Positions 8,625 through 17,248 of a stretch of 64,000 nucleotides of DNA are shown one piece after another. The position numbers and the translations under genes were made by a program. This DNA comes from an uncultured Neglectibacter sp. (GTDB lineage Bacteria; Bacillota; Clostridia; Oscillospirales; Acutalibacteraceae): contig CAJFEW010000002.1 in assembly GCA_904374805.1 (NCBI GenBank), positions 1 to 64,000 on the forward strand, read 5' to 3'. The notes below the pieces were generated by a model. That model was not told where the DNA came from. It ran no database searches and saw only the letters and a program-made list of their open reading frames with translations. The first letter of the stretch is position 1, and each line of letters begins with the position of its first letter.

Positions 8625-10025
8625 TTAGCCCTCGCTCTTTTCTTCAGCAACCTCTTCTGGTTTCTCTTCTTCCGTTTTGGCCTTCTTCCGAGAGGCGCGC
8701 TTTTTGGGAGCAGGCTTCTCCTCTGCTTTCTCCTCGTCTTTCGCCTCTTGGATCACCGCGTTCTCACGGATGAAGTCAATTGCCTTCTGATTCTGAATGT
8801 CCCCGTTGATGCCTTCCACGGTTACCAGATTCTTCACGCTCTCCAAAGGCATACCGTAGGAATCCGCCAGCTTCTGATACTCAGCCTCGGTTTCTTCCTC
8901 AGTGGGCTTCAAATTTTCCAGTTCTGCAATTTTTTCCAAGCCGAGACGGACTTTTACCTGACGCTCTGCCTGGGGCTTATACTGGGTGCGCAGGTCATCT
9001 GTGGTCTGCCCTGTATACTTCAGGTAAGTTTCCAGTTTCAAGCCCTGGGACTGGAGACGGTAAGCAAAGGAGTTGATAATCTCATCCACTTCATTCTCCA
9101 CCATCTCGTCGGGGATGTCAGCCTGGACTTTTTCGATCACTGCTTCTACCAGCTGGTTTTCCACATCGGCGTCCGCTGCCTTTTCCCGCTGAGAAAGCAG
9201 TTTCTGCTCAATATCCTTCCGATACTCTTCCAGGGTGTCGAACTCGCTGACGTCTTTCACGAACTCGTCATCCACCTCGGGAAGCTCTTTCATCTTGATT
9301 TCGTGCAGCTTAATCTTAAAGACAACCGGCTTGCCCTTGAGCTCTTCCGCGTGGTAATCTTCCGGGAATGTGACAGAAATGTCGAACTCTTCCCCGATAG
9401 TGTGGCCCACAACCTGGTCTTCAAAGCCGGGAATAAACTGGCCGGCGCCCAGAGTGAGCTCATAGTTCTCCGCCTTGCCGCCGTCGAACTGCTTGCCGTC
9501 CAGATAGCCGTCAAAATCGATGGTGACAATATCTCCGTTAGCGGCGGCCCGATCCTCCACGTGAATCACGCGGGAATTGCGCTCGCGCACCCGCTCGATC
9601 TCCTGATCGATGTCTCCCTGGGATACCACCACAGGCTCTTTGAACACTTCAATGCCCTTGTAGCCTTCAATAGAAGCTTCCGGCTTGGTAACCACATTCA
9701 GCTTGCACAAAAGGCCCTTTTCTTTGCCAATTTCATCAATTTTAAACTCGCCGATGCTGATTACCTGCAGACCGGACTTTTCCACGGCCTCCATCACCAT
9801 GGGGCGGTACAGGTGGTCAACGGCAGCTTCATAAAAAACTTCTTCCCCATAATACTTCTCAACAAATGCGCGGGGAGCATGGCCCTTGCGGAAACCGGGG
9901 ATATTCATCTTCTTGCTCTCACGCTTGTAAACAGCATTGATCGCTTCGTTAAACTCTTCGGCGCTGACTTCCAGCTCCAGTTCGTAACGATTGGTTTCTA
10001 CTTTGTTGGTCGCTTTAACATTCAT
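8625..10025 (-). CDS. tig: Trigger factor, ribosome-associated chaperone
   Basis: First chaperone to meet nascent chains at the ribosome exit tunnel; also a peptidyl-prolyl isomerase. At 466 residues the N-terminal ribosome-docking signature is intact as GFRKGHAPRAF (about residues 43-53). The FKBP-type PPIase domain lies around residues 155-245 (GDIVTIDFDGYLDGKQFDGG). The C-terminal arms end in a Lys/Glu-rich low-complexity tail of about 40 residues (KRASRKKAKTEEE), longer than in most orthologues. Its promoter has an extended -10 box, and clpP and clpX follow. Confidence 0.96.
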   Translation of the reverse strand: MNVKATNKVETNRYELELEVSAEEFNEAINAVYKRESKKMNIPGFRKGHAPRAFVEKYYGEEVFYEAAVDHLYRPMVMEAVEKSGLQVISIGEFKIDEIGKEKGLLCKLNVVTKPEASIEGYKGIEVFKEPVVVSQGDIDQEIERVRERNSRVIHVEDRAAANGDIVTIDFDGYLDGKQFDGGKAENYELTLGAGQFIPGFEDQVVGHTIGEEFDISVTFPEDYHAEELKGKPVVFKIKLHEIKMKELPEVDDEFVKDVSEFDTLEEYRKDIEQKLLSQREKAADADVENQLVEAVIEKVQADIPDEMVENEVDEIINSFAYRLQSQGLKLETYLKYTGQTTDDLRTQYKPQAERQVKVRLGLEKIAELENLKPTEEETEAEYQKLADSYGMPLESVKNLVTVEGINGDIQNQKAIDFIRENAVIQEAKDEEKAEEKPAPKKRASRKKAKTEEEKPEEVAEEKSEG

Positions 10026-10070
10026 GATTTCTGATTCCTCTCAAAATAAACTTACCGAAGTAACTGCGTA

Positions 10071-10079
10071 ATTATAGCA
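10071..10079 (-). promoter_or_regulatory. Extended -10 promoter of tig
   Basis: On the minus strand TGCTATAAT is a perfect TATAAT (10071-10076) preceded by the TGn extension. There is no good -35; TGGATT 17 bp upstream is a poor match. The extended -10 can compensate. It would drive tig and probably clpP-clpX and beyond. Confidence 0.6.
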
Positions 10080-10144
10080 CAGACTGGACAAAGAATCCAT
10101 ATGTTTCCCGCAAATATTTCAGGAATTTCCGGAAAAAACACGTC

Positions 10145-10834
10145 CTATTCTACCCGAATTGGGCAAAATTGCAAATGATCTGCAGAGATCAAATGCATTT
10201 TCACCCCTTCGTATTCTCCTACAAGGGCTTTCTGCGCTGCATACTGGCCGTGAATGTGGCCGAAGTAACAGTGGCGAATTCCCTCTTTTACAAGAATCTC
10301 CAAAATTTCCGTGCAGGCCATGTCGTCGTAGACCGGCGGATAGTGGAGGAACACAACGGGTTCGCCCCCGCATTTCTTTGCGTCTTCCAAGGACATGCGA
10401 AGGCGGCCTGCCTCACGCGCCACAATTTTTTTGTCCTCCGCTGTTTCGGAGTTGTAAAGCCAGCCCCGTGTTCCGCACAGGGCTTTCCCTTCCACCAAAT
10501 ACGCGCAGTTGTGCAACACCCGCATATCGGAAAAACCTTGCTCCTCTAAAAAGTGGTCGATTTTATTGCGAGTGGACCACCAGTAGTCATGGTTTCCTTT
10601 TAACAGAATTTTGTTGCCTGGAAGACGGTGAAGAAATTGAAAGTCCAAAACAGCATCCTCCAATTTCATCGCCCAGGAAATATCCCCGGCAATCAGAACC
10701 GTGTCTTGCTCCCCTACCACGCGCGTCCAATTGTCTTCCAGCCTCTGCACATAGTTCTGCCAGCCCCGGAATACATCCATAGGCTTTTCCCCGTTGAGGG
10801 AGAGATGTAGATCTGCAATTGCGTACAGGCTCAT
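10145..10834 (-). CDS. Metallophosphoesterase family protein
   Basis: Calcineurin-like phosphoesterase of 229 residues. The metal-binding motifs are complete and in order: DLHL (residues 8-11), GDISWAMK, LLKGNHDYWW, VFLHYPPVY and FGHIHG. The start at 10834 (MSLYAIADLHLSL) puts the first metal motif eight residues in, as usual; the longer frame upstream would overlap thrC by about 290 bases and lacks homology-like sequence. The start lies one base from the thrC stop codon, so the two genes are coupled. The substrate (nucleotide, phosphoprotein or lipid intermediate) cannot be told. Confidence 0.88.
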   Translation of the reverse strand: MSLYAIADLHLSLNGEKPMDVFRGWQNYVQRLEDNWTRVVGEQDTVLIAGDISWAMKLEDAVLDFQFLHRLPGNKILLKGNHDYWWSTRNKIDHFLEEQGFSDMRVLHNCAYLVEGKALCGTRGWLYNSETAEDKKIVAREAGRLRMSLEDAKKCGGEPVVFLHYPPVYDDMACTEILEILVKEGIRHCYFGHIHGQYAAQKALVGEYEGVKMHLISADHLQFCPIRVE

Positions 10835-10835
10835 T

Positions 10836-12341
10836 TCAGCAACCGCCCATTCCCAAAAAATCCAGAACGTACGCCTCTGCCTGTTCTTTGGATACCACTT
10901 GGCGGAAACGAACCGGTTTCTCCTGCAAAGTGGCCAACTGTTCCGGGGCACACCAGCCGGATATCTGTGCCAGGTTCTGTAGATTTTCCTCCTCTTGCGC
11001 AGCGACAGGGCGCTGCAAAGCGGATAGAACCGTGCCGGAAAATTTAAAGGGACTGGCCGTAGAGGCAATGATGGCAGGCACAGAGGAGCCCCCGTTTTCC
11101 TTACAATATTGACGGTACACATGGACTGCCACGGCGGTATGAGGATCGCAGAGGTAGTTTTCCTCTTCCATCAGCTCCCGAATGGTTTCCGCCGCTCCCT
11201 GATCATCGCACCACGCGCCGTAGAACAGTTCCTGTACCTGAGAGCGGACGTCTTCCTCCACAGTGTAGCATCCATTCTCGGCCAATTCCCCCATCCAGCG
11301 GGAAAGGCGTTCACTGTTTTCTCCAGAAAGGGCGTACAACAGCCGTTCCAAATTGCTGGAAATCAGAATATCCATGGAGGGCGAAGTGGTGGTGTAAAAC
11401 TCCCGCCGCCGGTCATAGGTGCCTGTGCGAATAAAATCCGCTAAGACCTTGTTGGCATTGGAAGCACAAATCAGTTTGCGAATGGGAAGCCCCATCTTCT
11501 TCGCGTAGTACGCAGCGAGAATGTTCCCGAAATTACCAGTAGGGACAACCACGTCCATGGGGGTCCCTTGGGCATATCCGGAGCGAATCAGCTCTCCATA
11601 GGCAAAAAAGTAATAGACAATTTGCGGCAGAAGCCGTCCCCAATTGATGGAATTTGCACTGGAGAATAACAGGTTGTGCGCAGCCAACTTTTCTTTCAAC
11701 GCGGCGTTGGTAAAGATTCGCTTCACACTGGTCTGTGCGTCGTCAAAATTTCCCTCAATCGCGCACACTCCTACGTTGGTTCCTTCCTGGGTGACCATCT
11801 GGAGCTTTTGGGTGGGGCTCACCCCATCTCTGGGATAAAACACTAGAATCCGCGTTCCGGGGACATTTTTAAACCCTTCCAAAGCCGCTTTGCCAGTATC
11901 TCCCGAGGTTGCTGTTAAAATAACGGCTTCTTTACCGGGAGCCGCCTTTTTTAGAGAAACCGTCAAAAAATAGGGGAGAATCTGCAAGGCCATATCTTTA
12001 AACGCGCAAGTGGGGCCATGCCACAGTTCCAACAGAAACTTTGGCTCGCCTTGTTTTGTTAAGGGAGTGACCTTTACAGGCTGTGCGCCCCCGAATTTCT
12101 CGGCGGCGTACGCCTGCTCGACACAGTTCGCGATTTCCTCCCCTGTAAAATCAGTGAGGAAAAGCTGGAAAATCGCCTTGGCCAAAGTTTTATAATCCAT
12201 TTGCAAAAGGGAAGGAAGCTGCTGAGTTAGATCCGGAAAGCTTTCCGGCACAAACAAGCCGCCCTCTTCCGATATCCCCTGGGCAATTGCCTGAGAAGCC
12301 GTCAATCGCAGTTGGGAGTTCCGGGTGCTTTTATAGCGCAA
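10836..12341 (-). CDS. thrC: Threonine synthase
   Basis: PLP enzyme converting O-phospho-L-homoserine to L-threonine, a branch of the aspartate pathway. At 501 residues it belongs to the longer (fungal/E. coli-type) subgroup. The PLP lysine lies in HGPTCAFKDMALQ (about residue 114). The phosphate-binding segments TATSGDTGKAA and PTGNFGNI are present. The start codon is TTG at 12341 (first residues MRYKSTRN) with AGGTGATG just upstream; no ATG fits the frame. It has its own strong promoter and is followed by the phosphoesterase. Confidence 0.95.
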   Translation of the reverse strand: MRYKSTRNSQLRLTASQAIAQGISEEGGLFVPESFPDLTQQLPSLLQMDYKTLAKAIFQLFLTDFTGEEIANCVEQAYAAEKFGGAQPVKVTPLTKQGEPKFLLELWHGPTCAFKDMALQILPYFLTVSLKKAAPGKEAVILTATSGDTGKAALEGFKNVPGTRILVFYPRDGVSPTQKLQMVTQEGTNVGVCAIEGNFDDAQTSVKRIFTNAALKEKLAAHNLLFSSANSINWGRLLPQIVYYFFAYGELIRSGYAQGTPMDVVVPTGNFGNILAAYYAKKMGLPIRKLICASNANKVLADFIRTGTYDRRREFYTTTSPSMDILISSNLERLLYALSGENSERLSRWMGELAENGCYTVEEDVRSQVQELFYGAWCDDQGAAETIRELMEEENYLCDPHTAVAVHVYRQYCKENGGSSVPAIIASTASPFKFSGTVLSALQRPVAAQEEENLQNLAQISGWCAPEQLATLQEKPVRFRQVVSKEQAEAYVLDFLGMGGC

Positions 12342-12393
12342 TTACATCACCTATTTCCTGTTTTCTCACAAAGTACACCTGTTTGCGGTTATT

Positions 12394-12422
12394 ACTATAC
12401 CCTACTTTTTCTGTTCTGTCAA
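12394..12422 (-). promoter_or_regulatory. Promoter of thrC
   Basis: The minus strand shows TTGACA (12417-12422), a 17-bp spacer and TATAGT (12394-12399). The -35 box overlaps the stop codon of the upstream M19 peptidase gene. About 50 bases of leader precede the TTG start, with no clear attenuator. Confidence 0.8.
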
Positions 12423-13357
12423 AGTAAATTCTCTCTTTGGAAGAAAGAGGCGGCGTTGCCATAGAAGAGTTTTTGTACCAGGCTTTCCCCATAGTTTTTG
12501 CGCAAGAAAAGCTCGTAAAGGTCGGGGATGGCGGCAAGGCCCGGCATATCGTCCGGAAGATCCGCTCCGTCCCAGTCTCCGCCCAGGGACAAGACATCCT
12601 CACCTCCCAGGGACAGAAAATACTCCGCGTGGCGAATCACGTCTTCCATGCAAGCTTTTTCCGGCACATCGTTTAGAAACGCCTTATAAAAATTCAAACC
12701 CACCAGACCGCCGGAGTTTTTGATTGCTTCAAATTGTTCTCGGGACAAATTGCGCGGATGCTTGCAAACCTCTTTGGCATTGGAGTGGGAAGCGACAAGC
12801 GGTTTTGTAGCTATCCTTGCCACATCCCAAAAAAGCTCCGGGCTGGAATGGGACACATCTACCAAAATGCCTGCTGCCTCAAAAGCAGAGACGACTTCTC
12901 TTCCAAAATCCGTCAACCCGCTTGTGCCAGGAGCCATGACGCCCCTGCCAATTTCATTGGCCCCGTTCCAAGTTAAGGTGCACATGCGCACACCTAGACG
13001 CTGTAATTCCTTGACTCGTTCCAGGTTTCCGCCAAAGGCGGCGCCGTTCTCCAGGGTAAGGATCGCCCCGTGTCTTCCTTCCTTTTCCAAGAAAGTTAAA
13101 TCCCCCGGTCCGGCAAGTTGTGAGAGACAGCGATGGTTTTCTGTAAGCTCCTTGTGAAAGGTCCGGACAATTTCCAGAAACCGATCCCATGCTGCATCAC
13201 CTCGCAGCTCATCTGGAATCCATACTGCGTAACACTGCACGTAATGGTCCCAGTTCTTCGCTGTATGCAAACTGACATGCAGCTGGTTTTCGCCCAGAGG
13301 AACTCCCTGGAGCGTGCATTCCGTCATCGTGTCGCAGTGCAAATCAAAATACTGCAT
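12419..13357 (-). CDS. M19-family membrane dipeptidase-type metallopeptidase
   Basis: Binuclear zinc dipeptidase of the renal dipeptidase family, 312 residues. Metal ligands are visible: HxD in DLHCDTMTE (residues 6-12), the bridging Glu in LTLENGAAFGG, His in VDVSHSS and in ASHSNAKEVCKHPRNLS, and the Asp-containing segment LGGDWDGADLP. No signal peptide or membrane segment is seen, so despite the family name it should be cytoplasmic. GAGGGGG precedes the ATG. It is the last gene of the rplS-lepB-ylqF-rnhB-yraN direction, with thrC's promoter at its end. Confidence 0.92.
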   Translation of the reverse strand: MQYFDLHCDTMTECTLQGVPLGENQLHVSLHTAKNWDHYVQCYAVWIPDELRGDAAWDRFLEIVRTFHKELTENHRCLSQLAGPGDLTFLEKEGRHGAILTLENGAAFGGNLERVKELQRLGVRMCTLTWNGANEIGRGVMAPGTSGLTDFGREVVSAFEAAGILVDVSHSSPELFWDVARIATKPLVASHSNAKEVCKHPRNLSREQFEAIKNSGGLVGLNFYKAFLNDVPEKACMEDVIRHAEYFLSLGGEDVLSLGGDWDGADLPDDMPGLAAIPDLYELFLRKNYGESLVQKLFYGNAASFFQRENLL

Positions 13358-13397
13358 GTGCTTTTCCCCCTCTTTTCCCTAGCGTGAAACAGCAGCC

Positions 13398-13745
13398 TTA
13401 AAAAACATTTTCTAAATATTGTTCTCCTACAATTTTTCCTCGGTGCAAAATCACGGCAGCAGCGTCAAAGCGAGGTTGGAGATCTATCGGATGTTTCTGC
13501 AGGAACTCCAGCGCCGTCAAAAAAATTTTACGCTGCTTGGTTGGGGAAATTGCCTCAAAGGGAGAAACTAAACTGTTTTCCTCCCTTGTCTTCACTTCTA
13601 TAAAACAAAGATAGGGCGCTTTTTGGGCAATTAAATCAATTTCTCCATAACGGGAGTGGTAATTCCTTGCCACCATCTCATAGCCGTGGTCAACCAGCCA
13701 CTGGGCGATGTGTTCTTCCCCCGCTCGTCCGGAAGCGGTTTTCAT
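13398..13745 (-). CDS. YraN family (UPF0102) nuclease-like protein
   Basis: A 115-residue protein with the restriction-endonuclease-like fold of UPF0102. Motifs GEIDLIAQ and FIEVKTR form the PD-(D/E)xK-type core (Asp in EIDLIA, ExK in EVK), and the N-terminal [12 protein letters not shown] is typical. A role in DNA processing is suspected for the family but not settled. The ATG overlaps the rnhB stop by four bases (ATGA), indicating translational coupling; rnhB-yraN adjacency is widespread. Confidence 0.92.
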   Translation of the reverse strand: MKTASGRAGEEHIAQWLVDHGYEMVARNYHSRYGEIDLIAQKAPYLCFIEVKTREENSLVSPFEAISPTKQRKIFLTALEFLQKHPIDLQPRFDAAAVILHRGKIVGEQYLENVF

Positions 13746-14395
13746 CGGTTCTTGTCCCCCAGATTTTTTAAAAAGCTCTTTCTGTGGATAGGAAGGATGC
13801 CATACTTCGCAATCGCTTCGTAATGGGCTTTCGTGCCATATCCTTTGTGCTTAGAGAAACCGTAAGCGGGATAGAGCTCGTCCCACTCTCGCAGCAAACG
13901 GTCCCGGCTTACTTTGGCCAAAATGGAAGCGGCCGCAATGCTGGCGCACTGAGCGTCCCCTTTCACCACCGTCTCTCCCGGTATCTGCAGAGGCGGCATG
14001 CGGTTTCCATCCACCAAAGCCCAAGCAGGTTTTACGGATAAATTTTCACAAGCGCGCTGCATGGCCAAGAAGGTGGCCTGCAGGATATTGTAGGTATCAA
14101 TTTCCTCCGCGCTCGCCCAGCCAATTCCCCAAGAAATGGCCTTTTCCTGAATCACTGGAAAGAGAGCTTCCCTCTTTTTTTCCGAAAGCTTTTTGGAATC
14201 GTTGAGGCCCTCGATCTCGCAATCCAGGGGAAGAATGACAGCTGCCGCGCAGACGGGTCCCGCTAAAGGGCCTCGCCCAGCTTCATCAATGCCGCAGACA
14301 GGGGTAATGCCGCGCTCTTCTGCACGGCGTTCCCAAGCGTACCAGTCCAAAGGGGCTGTCCCCTCTTTCTTTTCGGCCTTTGCCAAATCCATCAC
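13742..14395 (-). CDS. rnhB: Ribonuclease HII
   Basis: Removes RNA from RNA-DNA hybrids, including single misincorporated ribonucleotides. At 217 residues, the catalytic DE pair is in [15 protein letters not shown] (about residues 36-50), with further acidic sites in [13 protein letters not shown] and ALVDGNR. The C-terminal [15 protein letters not shown] signature is present. The N-terminal 30 residues are a short helical extension. It follows ylqF by about 60 bp and overlaps yraN by four. Confidence 0.96.
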   Translation of the reverse strand: MMDLAKAEKKEGTAPLDWYAWERRAEERGITPVCGIDEAGRGPLAGPVCAAAVILPLDCEIEGLNDSKKLSEKKREALFPVIQEKAISWGIGWASAEEIDTYNILQATFLAMQRACENLSVKPAWALVDGNRMPPLQIPGETVVKGDAQCASIAAASILAKVSRDRLLREWDELYPAYGFSKHKGYGTKAHYEAIAKYGILPIHRKSFLKNLGDKNR

Positions 14396-14457
14396 CCTTT
14401 CCCCTCCGTTCGGAGACCTTTCTGCATAGCTCTCTGACAGGGAGCATCTATCTGTTT

Positions 14458-15330
14458 TCAGGGCCGTTCCAATGTGATTCGGCCCAGCTTACCTCCCCGA
14501 TACTCGTCCAAAACCGTGCTGGCAGCGCGTTCGGTGTTGACTTCGCCGCCGGAAACCAGCATGCCTCGTTTTCTGCCGATTTGTTCCAAAAGTTCATACC
14601 CTTTTAAGCCGGCTTCCAGAGAGAACTGGGTTTTATACCGGCTATTGACCGCATCCGGATACAGTTCCATCAGCAGCTCCAAAAGGCGGGCGGCTAGACC
14701 CTCGCTATCCAAAATCTCGTCTCGAACAGCGCCTGTAAAGGCCAAATGTTCACCCACCAGGGGATCTTCAAATTTCGGCCAAAGAACACCTGGGGTATCC
14801 AAAAGCTCAAAGCCTTTTCCCACTGTAAACCAGCGGTTTTGCCGCGTCACACCTGGACGGTCCTGCACCTCCGCTTTTCCGGCCTTTCCGCCTCGAATCA
14901 TCCGGTTGATAAAAGAGGATTTTCCAACATTGGGAATTCCCACCACCATCACACGGATAGGCCGGCCCACCATGCCCTTCTTTTCCCAGGCGAGGATTTG
15001 CTCTTTCAGAACTTCACGCACGGCTGGATAAAAGGCGTTAACCCCCTTGCCGGTTTTGCTTTCCAAGGGAATCGCCTTTTCTCCTAAAGATGCATAATAA
15101 GACATCCACCGCGACGTTTGCGCGGGGTCTGCCATATCACTTTTGTTGAGAAGAACGATTTTTGGCTTGCGCTGGATGATGTCGCGCAACACAGGATTGG
15201 AACTGCTCTTGGGAATGCGTGCATCCAGAATTTCCGCCACAATATCCACCAGCTTCAGATCTTCGCTGATTTTTCTCCGGGTTCGGGCCATATGCCCTGG
15301 AAACCATTGAATCGATTGCGCCTCTCCCAT
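14458..15330 (-). CDS. ylqF: Ribosome biogenesis GTPase YlqF/RbgA
   Basis: Circularly permuted GTPase needed for late 50S assembly. The order of G motifs is permuted as expected: G4 LNKSDMAD (about residue 60) comes before G1 [10 protein letters not shown] (about 130) and G3 DTPG (about 175). The N-terminal [15 protein letters not shown] is the family signature. At 290 residues the length is normal. The neighbourhood rplS-lepB-ylqF-rnhB matches many Firmicutes, consistent with its link to the large subunit. Confidence 0.96.
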   Translation of the reverse strand: MGEAQSIQWFPGHMARTRRKISEDLKLVDIVAEILDARIPKSSSNPVLRDIIQRKPKIVLLNKSDMADPAQTSRWMSYYASLGEKAIPLESKTGKGVNAFYPAVREVLKEQILAWEKKGMVGRPIRVMVVGIPNVGKSSFINRMIRGGKAGKAEVQDRPGVTRQNRWFTVGKGFELLDTPGVLWPKFEDPLVGEHLAFTGAVRDEILDSEGLAARLLELLMELYPDAVNSRYKTQFSLEAGLKGYELLEQIGRKRGMLVSGGEVNTERAASTVLDEYRGGKLGRITLERP

Positions 15331-15400
15331 AGTGAAACGCCTCCTTTCTTACCGACCATTGTATGAAGTTCTACCCTTCTCTGCGGAGTTTAGAGGCGTT

Positions 15401-15979
15401 TTAAATATCGCCTGTAAACCCCAACTTTGAGAAAGGATACAAATTAAAAAACACGGTTCCAAGCACGTTCCTGCAATCCACCATGCCCACGGTTTGGAAC
15501 CGGCTGTCCGTAGAATTGCCCCGGTTATCTCCCAGCACAAAAACACAACCCTCTGGAACCGTTTGGGGAAATTCTAGCACTTGGCCCGGCAGATCCGGAA
15601 CGAACGTGATGCCGTCTTCTATGCCAAAGGCAGAACCGGAAACCACTTCTCCGTCTACAGTCACTTCCCCTAGCTGAGGATCAAAATCCACGGTTTGTCC
15701 TTCTGTGGCAACGACCCGTTTGATGATGGGTTCCTCTAAAGCGTTTATGACAATCACCACATCGCCTTGCGCGGGGGCTCCCAACAAGTTTGTGGCAAGA
15801 ACACGGTCCCCGTTGTGATAGGTAGGCTCCATAGAACTGCCGTCCACGGTAATAACCCGGCAGAAAAATGTAAAAACAATCGCCACCAATGCAATGGCCA
15901 TAACAATGGTTTCTGTCCATTCCAATAGGGTGCCGAACCATGGGGCTTTCTGCAGGGAATCCTCTTCCTGATGGGACAT
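15401..15979 (-). CDS. lepB: Signal peptidase I (second of a tandem pair)
   Basis: Membrane serine/lysine peptidase that removes signal peptides from secreted proteins. One N-terminal membrane anchor lies at about residues 22-42 (TIVMAIALVAIVFTFF). Catalytic Ser is in GSSMEPTYHNGDRVL and Lys in IIKRVVATEG; the box-E signature GDNRGNSTDSR is intact. At 192 residues it is of the short Gram-positive type. It lies 36 bp downstream of a paralogue of nearly identical layout, so a tandem duplication is likely; the two differ in their anchor and in the loop before GDNR. Confidence 0.94.
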   Translation of the reverse strand: MSHQEEDSLQKAPWFGTLLEWTETIVMAIALVAIVFTFFCRVITVDGSSMEPTYHNGDRVLATNLLGAPAQGDVVIVINALEEPIIKRVVATEGQTVDFDPQLGEVTVDGEVVSGSAFGIEDGITFVPDLPGQVLEFPQTVPEGCVFVLGDNRGNSTDSRFQTVGMVDCRNVLGTVFFNLYPFSKLGFTGDI

Positions 15980-16015
15980 AGTCTATCCTCCCCTTTTTGA
16001 TCTTACAAGTTGCAC

Positions 16016-16588
16016 TTACGAAACAGGGCCCACGCTGTCCAGCGGGAAGAGATGAAACACCGCTTTTCCCAAAATGTTTCGCACGTCAATCATACCGACA
16101 TCTTGATAGCGGCTGTCTTCCGAAACGGAGCGGTTGTCCCCCAGCACAAATACGCAGCCTTCTGGGACCGTTTGCGGAAATTCCAACAATCCCAAAGAAC
16201 TGAAAGGTTCCTCCGTGATCCCGTTTTCCAGGCCAAACTGGGTTTCGTCTACAGGTTCCCCGTCTACAAGCACCGACTTGTTAGCGTAATCAAAATCTAC
16301 CGTTTGCCCTTCTGTGGCAATGACCCGTTTGATGATGGGCTCATTGAGCACGTTGACAATGACCACAACATCGCCCTGTTGCACCCCTGTGGGGGTGTTT
16401 ACCACCAAAACCCGGTCCCCGTTGTGGAAGCTGGGAACCATGGATGTCCCGGTCACCGTCACAATCCGACAAGCAAAGGTAAAAAGGATGGCAATCAATA
16501 CAAGAGCAAGAACAATTTCCTCGACCCACTCTAATACAATCCGCACGCTGCGCTTGGGGGAAGCAACGTAATTTACGTTGTCGTCCAT
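16016..16588 (-). CDS. lepB: Signal peptidase I (first of a tandem pair)
   Basis: Second signal peptidase I, 190 residues, membrane-anchored by EIVLALVLIAILFTFACRIV (about residues 20-39). Catalytic Ser lies in GTSMVPSFHNGDRVLV (Pro-Ser where the paralogue has Pro-Thr), Lys in IIKRVIATEG, and box E is GDNRSVSEDSR. I chose ATG at 16588 because GGAAAGGAG lies ideally before it; an earlier in-frame start gives a non-homologous 14-residue extension. An intrinsic terminator separates it from rplS upstream, so it may need its own promoter or read-through. Confidence 0.93.
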   Translation of the reverse strand: MDDNVNYVASPKRSVRIVLEWVEEIVLALVLIAILFTFACRIVTVTGTSMVPSFHNGDRVLVVNTPTGVQQGDVVVIVNVLNEPIIKRVIATEGQTVDFDYANKSVLVDGEPVDETQFGLENGITEEPFSSLGLLEFPQTVPEGCVFVLGDNRSVSEDSRYQDVGMIDVRNILGKAVFHLFPLDSVGPVS

Positions 16589-16628
16589 GGGCTGTCGCTC
16601 CTTTCCGGGCACCCAAAAAATTGATAGC

Positions 16629-16656
16629 AAAAAAGGGACAGCGAATGTCCCTTTTT
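16629..16656 (-). terminator. Intrinsic terminator after rplS
   Basis: AAAAAGGGACA and TGTCCCTTTTT flank a short loop, with a run of T on the minus strand after the stem. It sits about 23 bases past the rplS stop. The stem is symmetric, but only rplS approaches it. Confidence 0.85.
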
Positions 16657-16678
16657 ACCAGTTCCAGTATGCAGGTTT

Positions 16679-17023
16679 TTACTTCAGCTGTTCCTTAACC
16701 TTGGCAGCCTTGCCCACGCGGTTGCGCAGGTAATACAGCTTCGCACGGCGCACACGGCCCTGACGAACCACCTTCACGGCCTTCACGTTCGGGGAGTGCA
16801 TGGGGAACACACGCTCCACACCCACGCCGTAAGAGACGCGGCGCACGGTGAAGGTTTCGCTAATGCCGCTGCCCTTGCGAGCAATGACAGTGCCTTCGAA
16901 CTGCTGAATACGCTCCCGGTTTCCTTCGCGGATATTCACGTCCACTCGAACCGTGTCACCGATGGAAAACTGAGGGATTTCTTCCTTCATGGAATCCTGA
17001 GAAATCATTTTGATTGCGTCCAT
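16679..17023 (-). CDS. rplS: 50S ribosomal protein L19
   Basis: L19 sits at the 30S-50S interface. The 114-residue protein has the family core [20 protein letters not shown] and ends [19 protein letters not shown] placed the start at ATG 17023 ([11 protein letters not shown]) because TTGGAGGAATATCAA lies upstream and this is the family N-terminus; the open frame continues 50 codons further but is not L19-like. The 190-nt untranslated region upstream is probably a structured leader. A terminator follows. Confidence 0.96.
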   Translation of the reverse strand: MDAIKMISQDSMKEEIPQFSIGDTVRVDVNIREGNRERIQQFEGTVIARKGSGISETFTVRRVSYGVGVERVFPMHSPNVKAVKVVRQGRVRRAKLYYLRNRVGKAAKVKEQLK

Positions 17024-17211
17024 TTGATATTCCTCCAACATCATAATATTCAGGCATTCATGCCGGCATTCCGGCAGCGGACTGCCCGCTTCTTTTCCGC
17101 AGCGGCCAAAGCATGTCCCGGTGAATCTATCCGTTTCACGCAGCCTTCTCTGCGGTTCGACCCCCACGGGCAAGCCTTTGAGGAAAACCCGCGGAATTCA
17201 AATGCTCAAAT
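17024..17211 (-). promoter_or_regulatory. Long 5' leader of rplS, possible autoregulatory RNA
   Basis: About 185 bases separate the predicted rplS transcription start from its ATG, with no gene. The stretch is GC-rich and holds several short inverted repeats, for example GCCGG-CATT-CCGGC at 17064-17077. L19 mRNA leaders that bind the protein are known in some Firmicutes. I did not recognise the known consensus here, so this is only a candidate. Confidence 0.3.
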
Positions 17212-17240
17212 ATTTTAGCACAAGGTTTATGAAAAAGCAA
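17212..17240 (-). promoter_or_regulatory. Promoter of rplS
   Basis: The minus strand carries TTGCTT (17235-17240), a 17-bp spacer and TAAAAT (17212-17217). It lies directly after the end of the DUF2344 gene, so rplS can be expressed independently. Confidence 0.6.
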
Positions 17241-17248
17241 GGAGAATT

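Noticed and set aside
8388..10034. A long plus-strand open frame of 548 codons opposite clpP/tig
   Set aside because: It lies antisense to trigger factor, which has unmistakable motifs. Such frames are a side effect of codon bias on the other strand.
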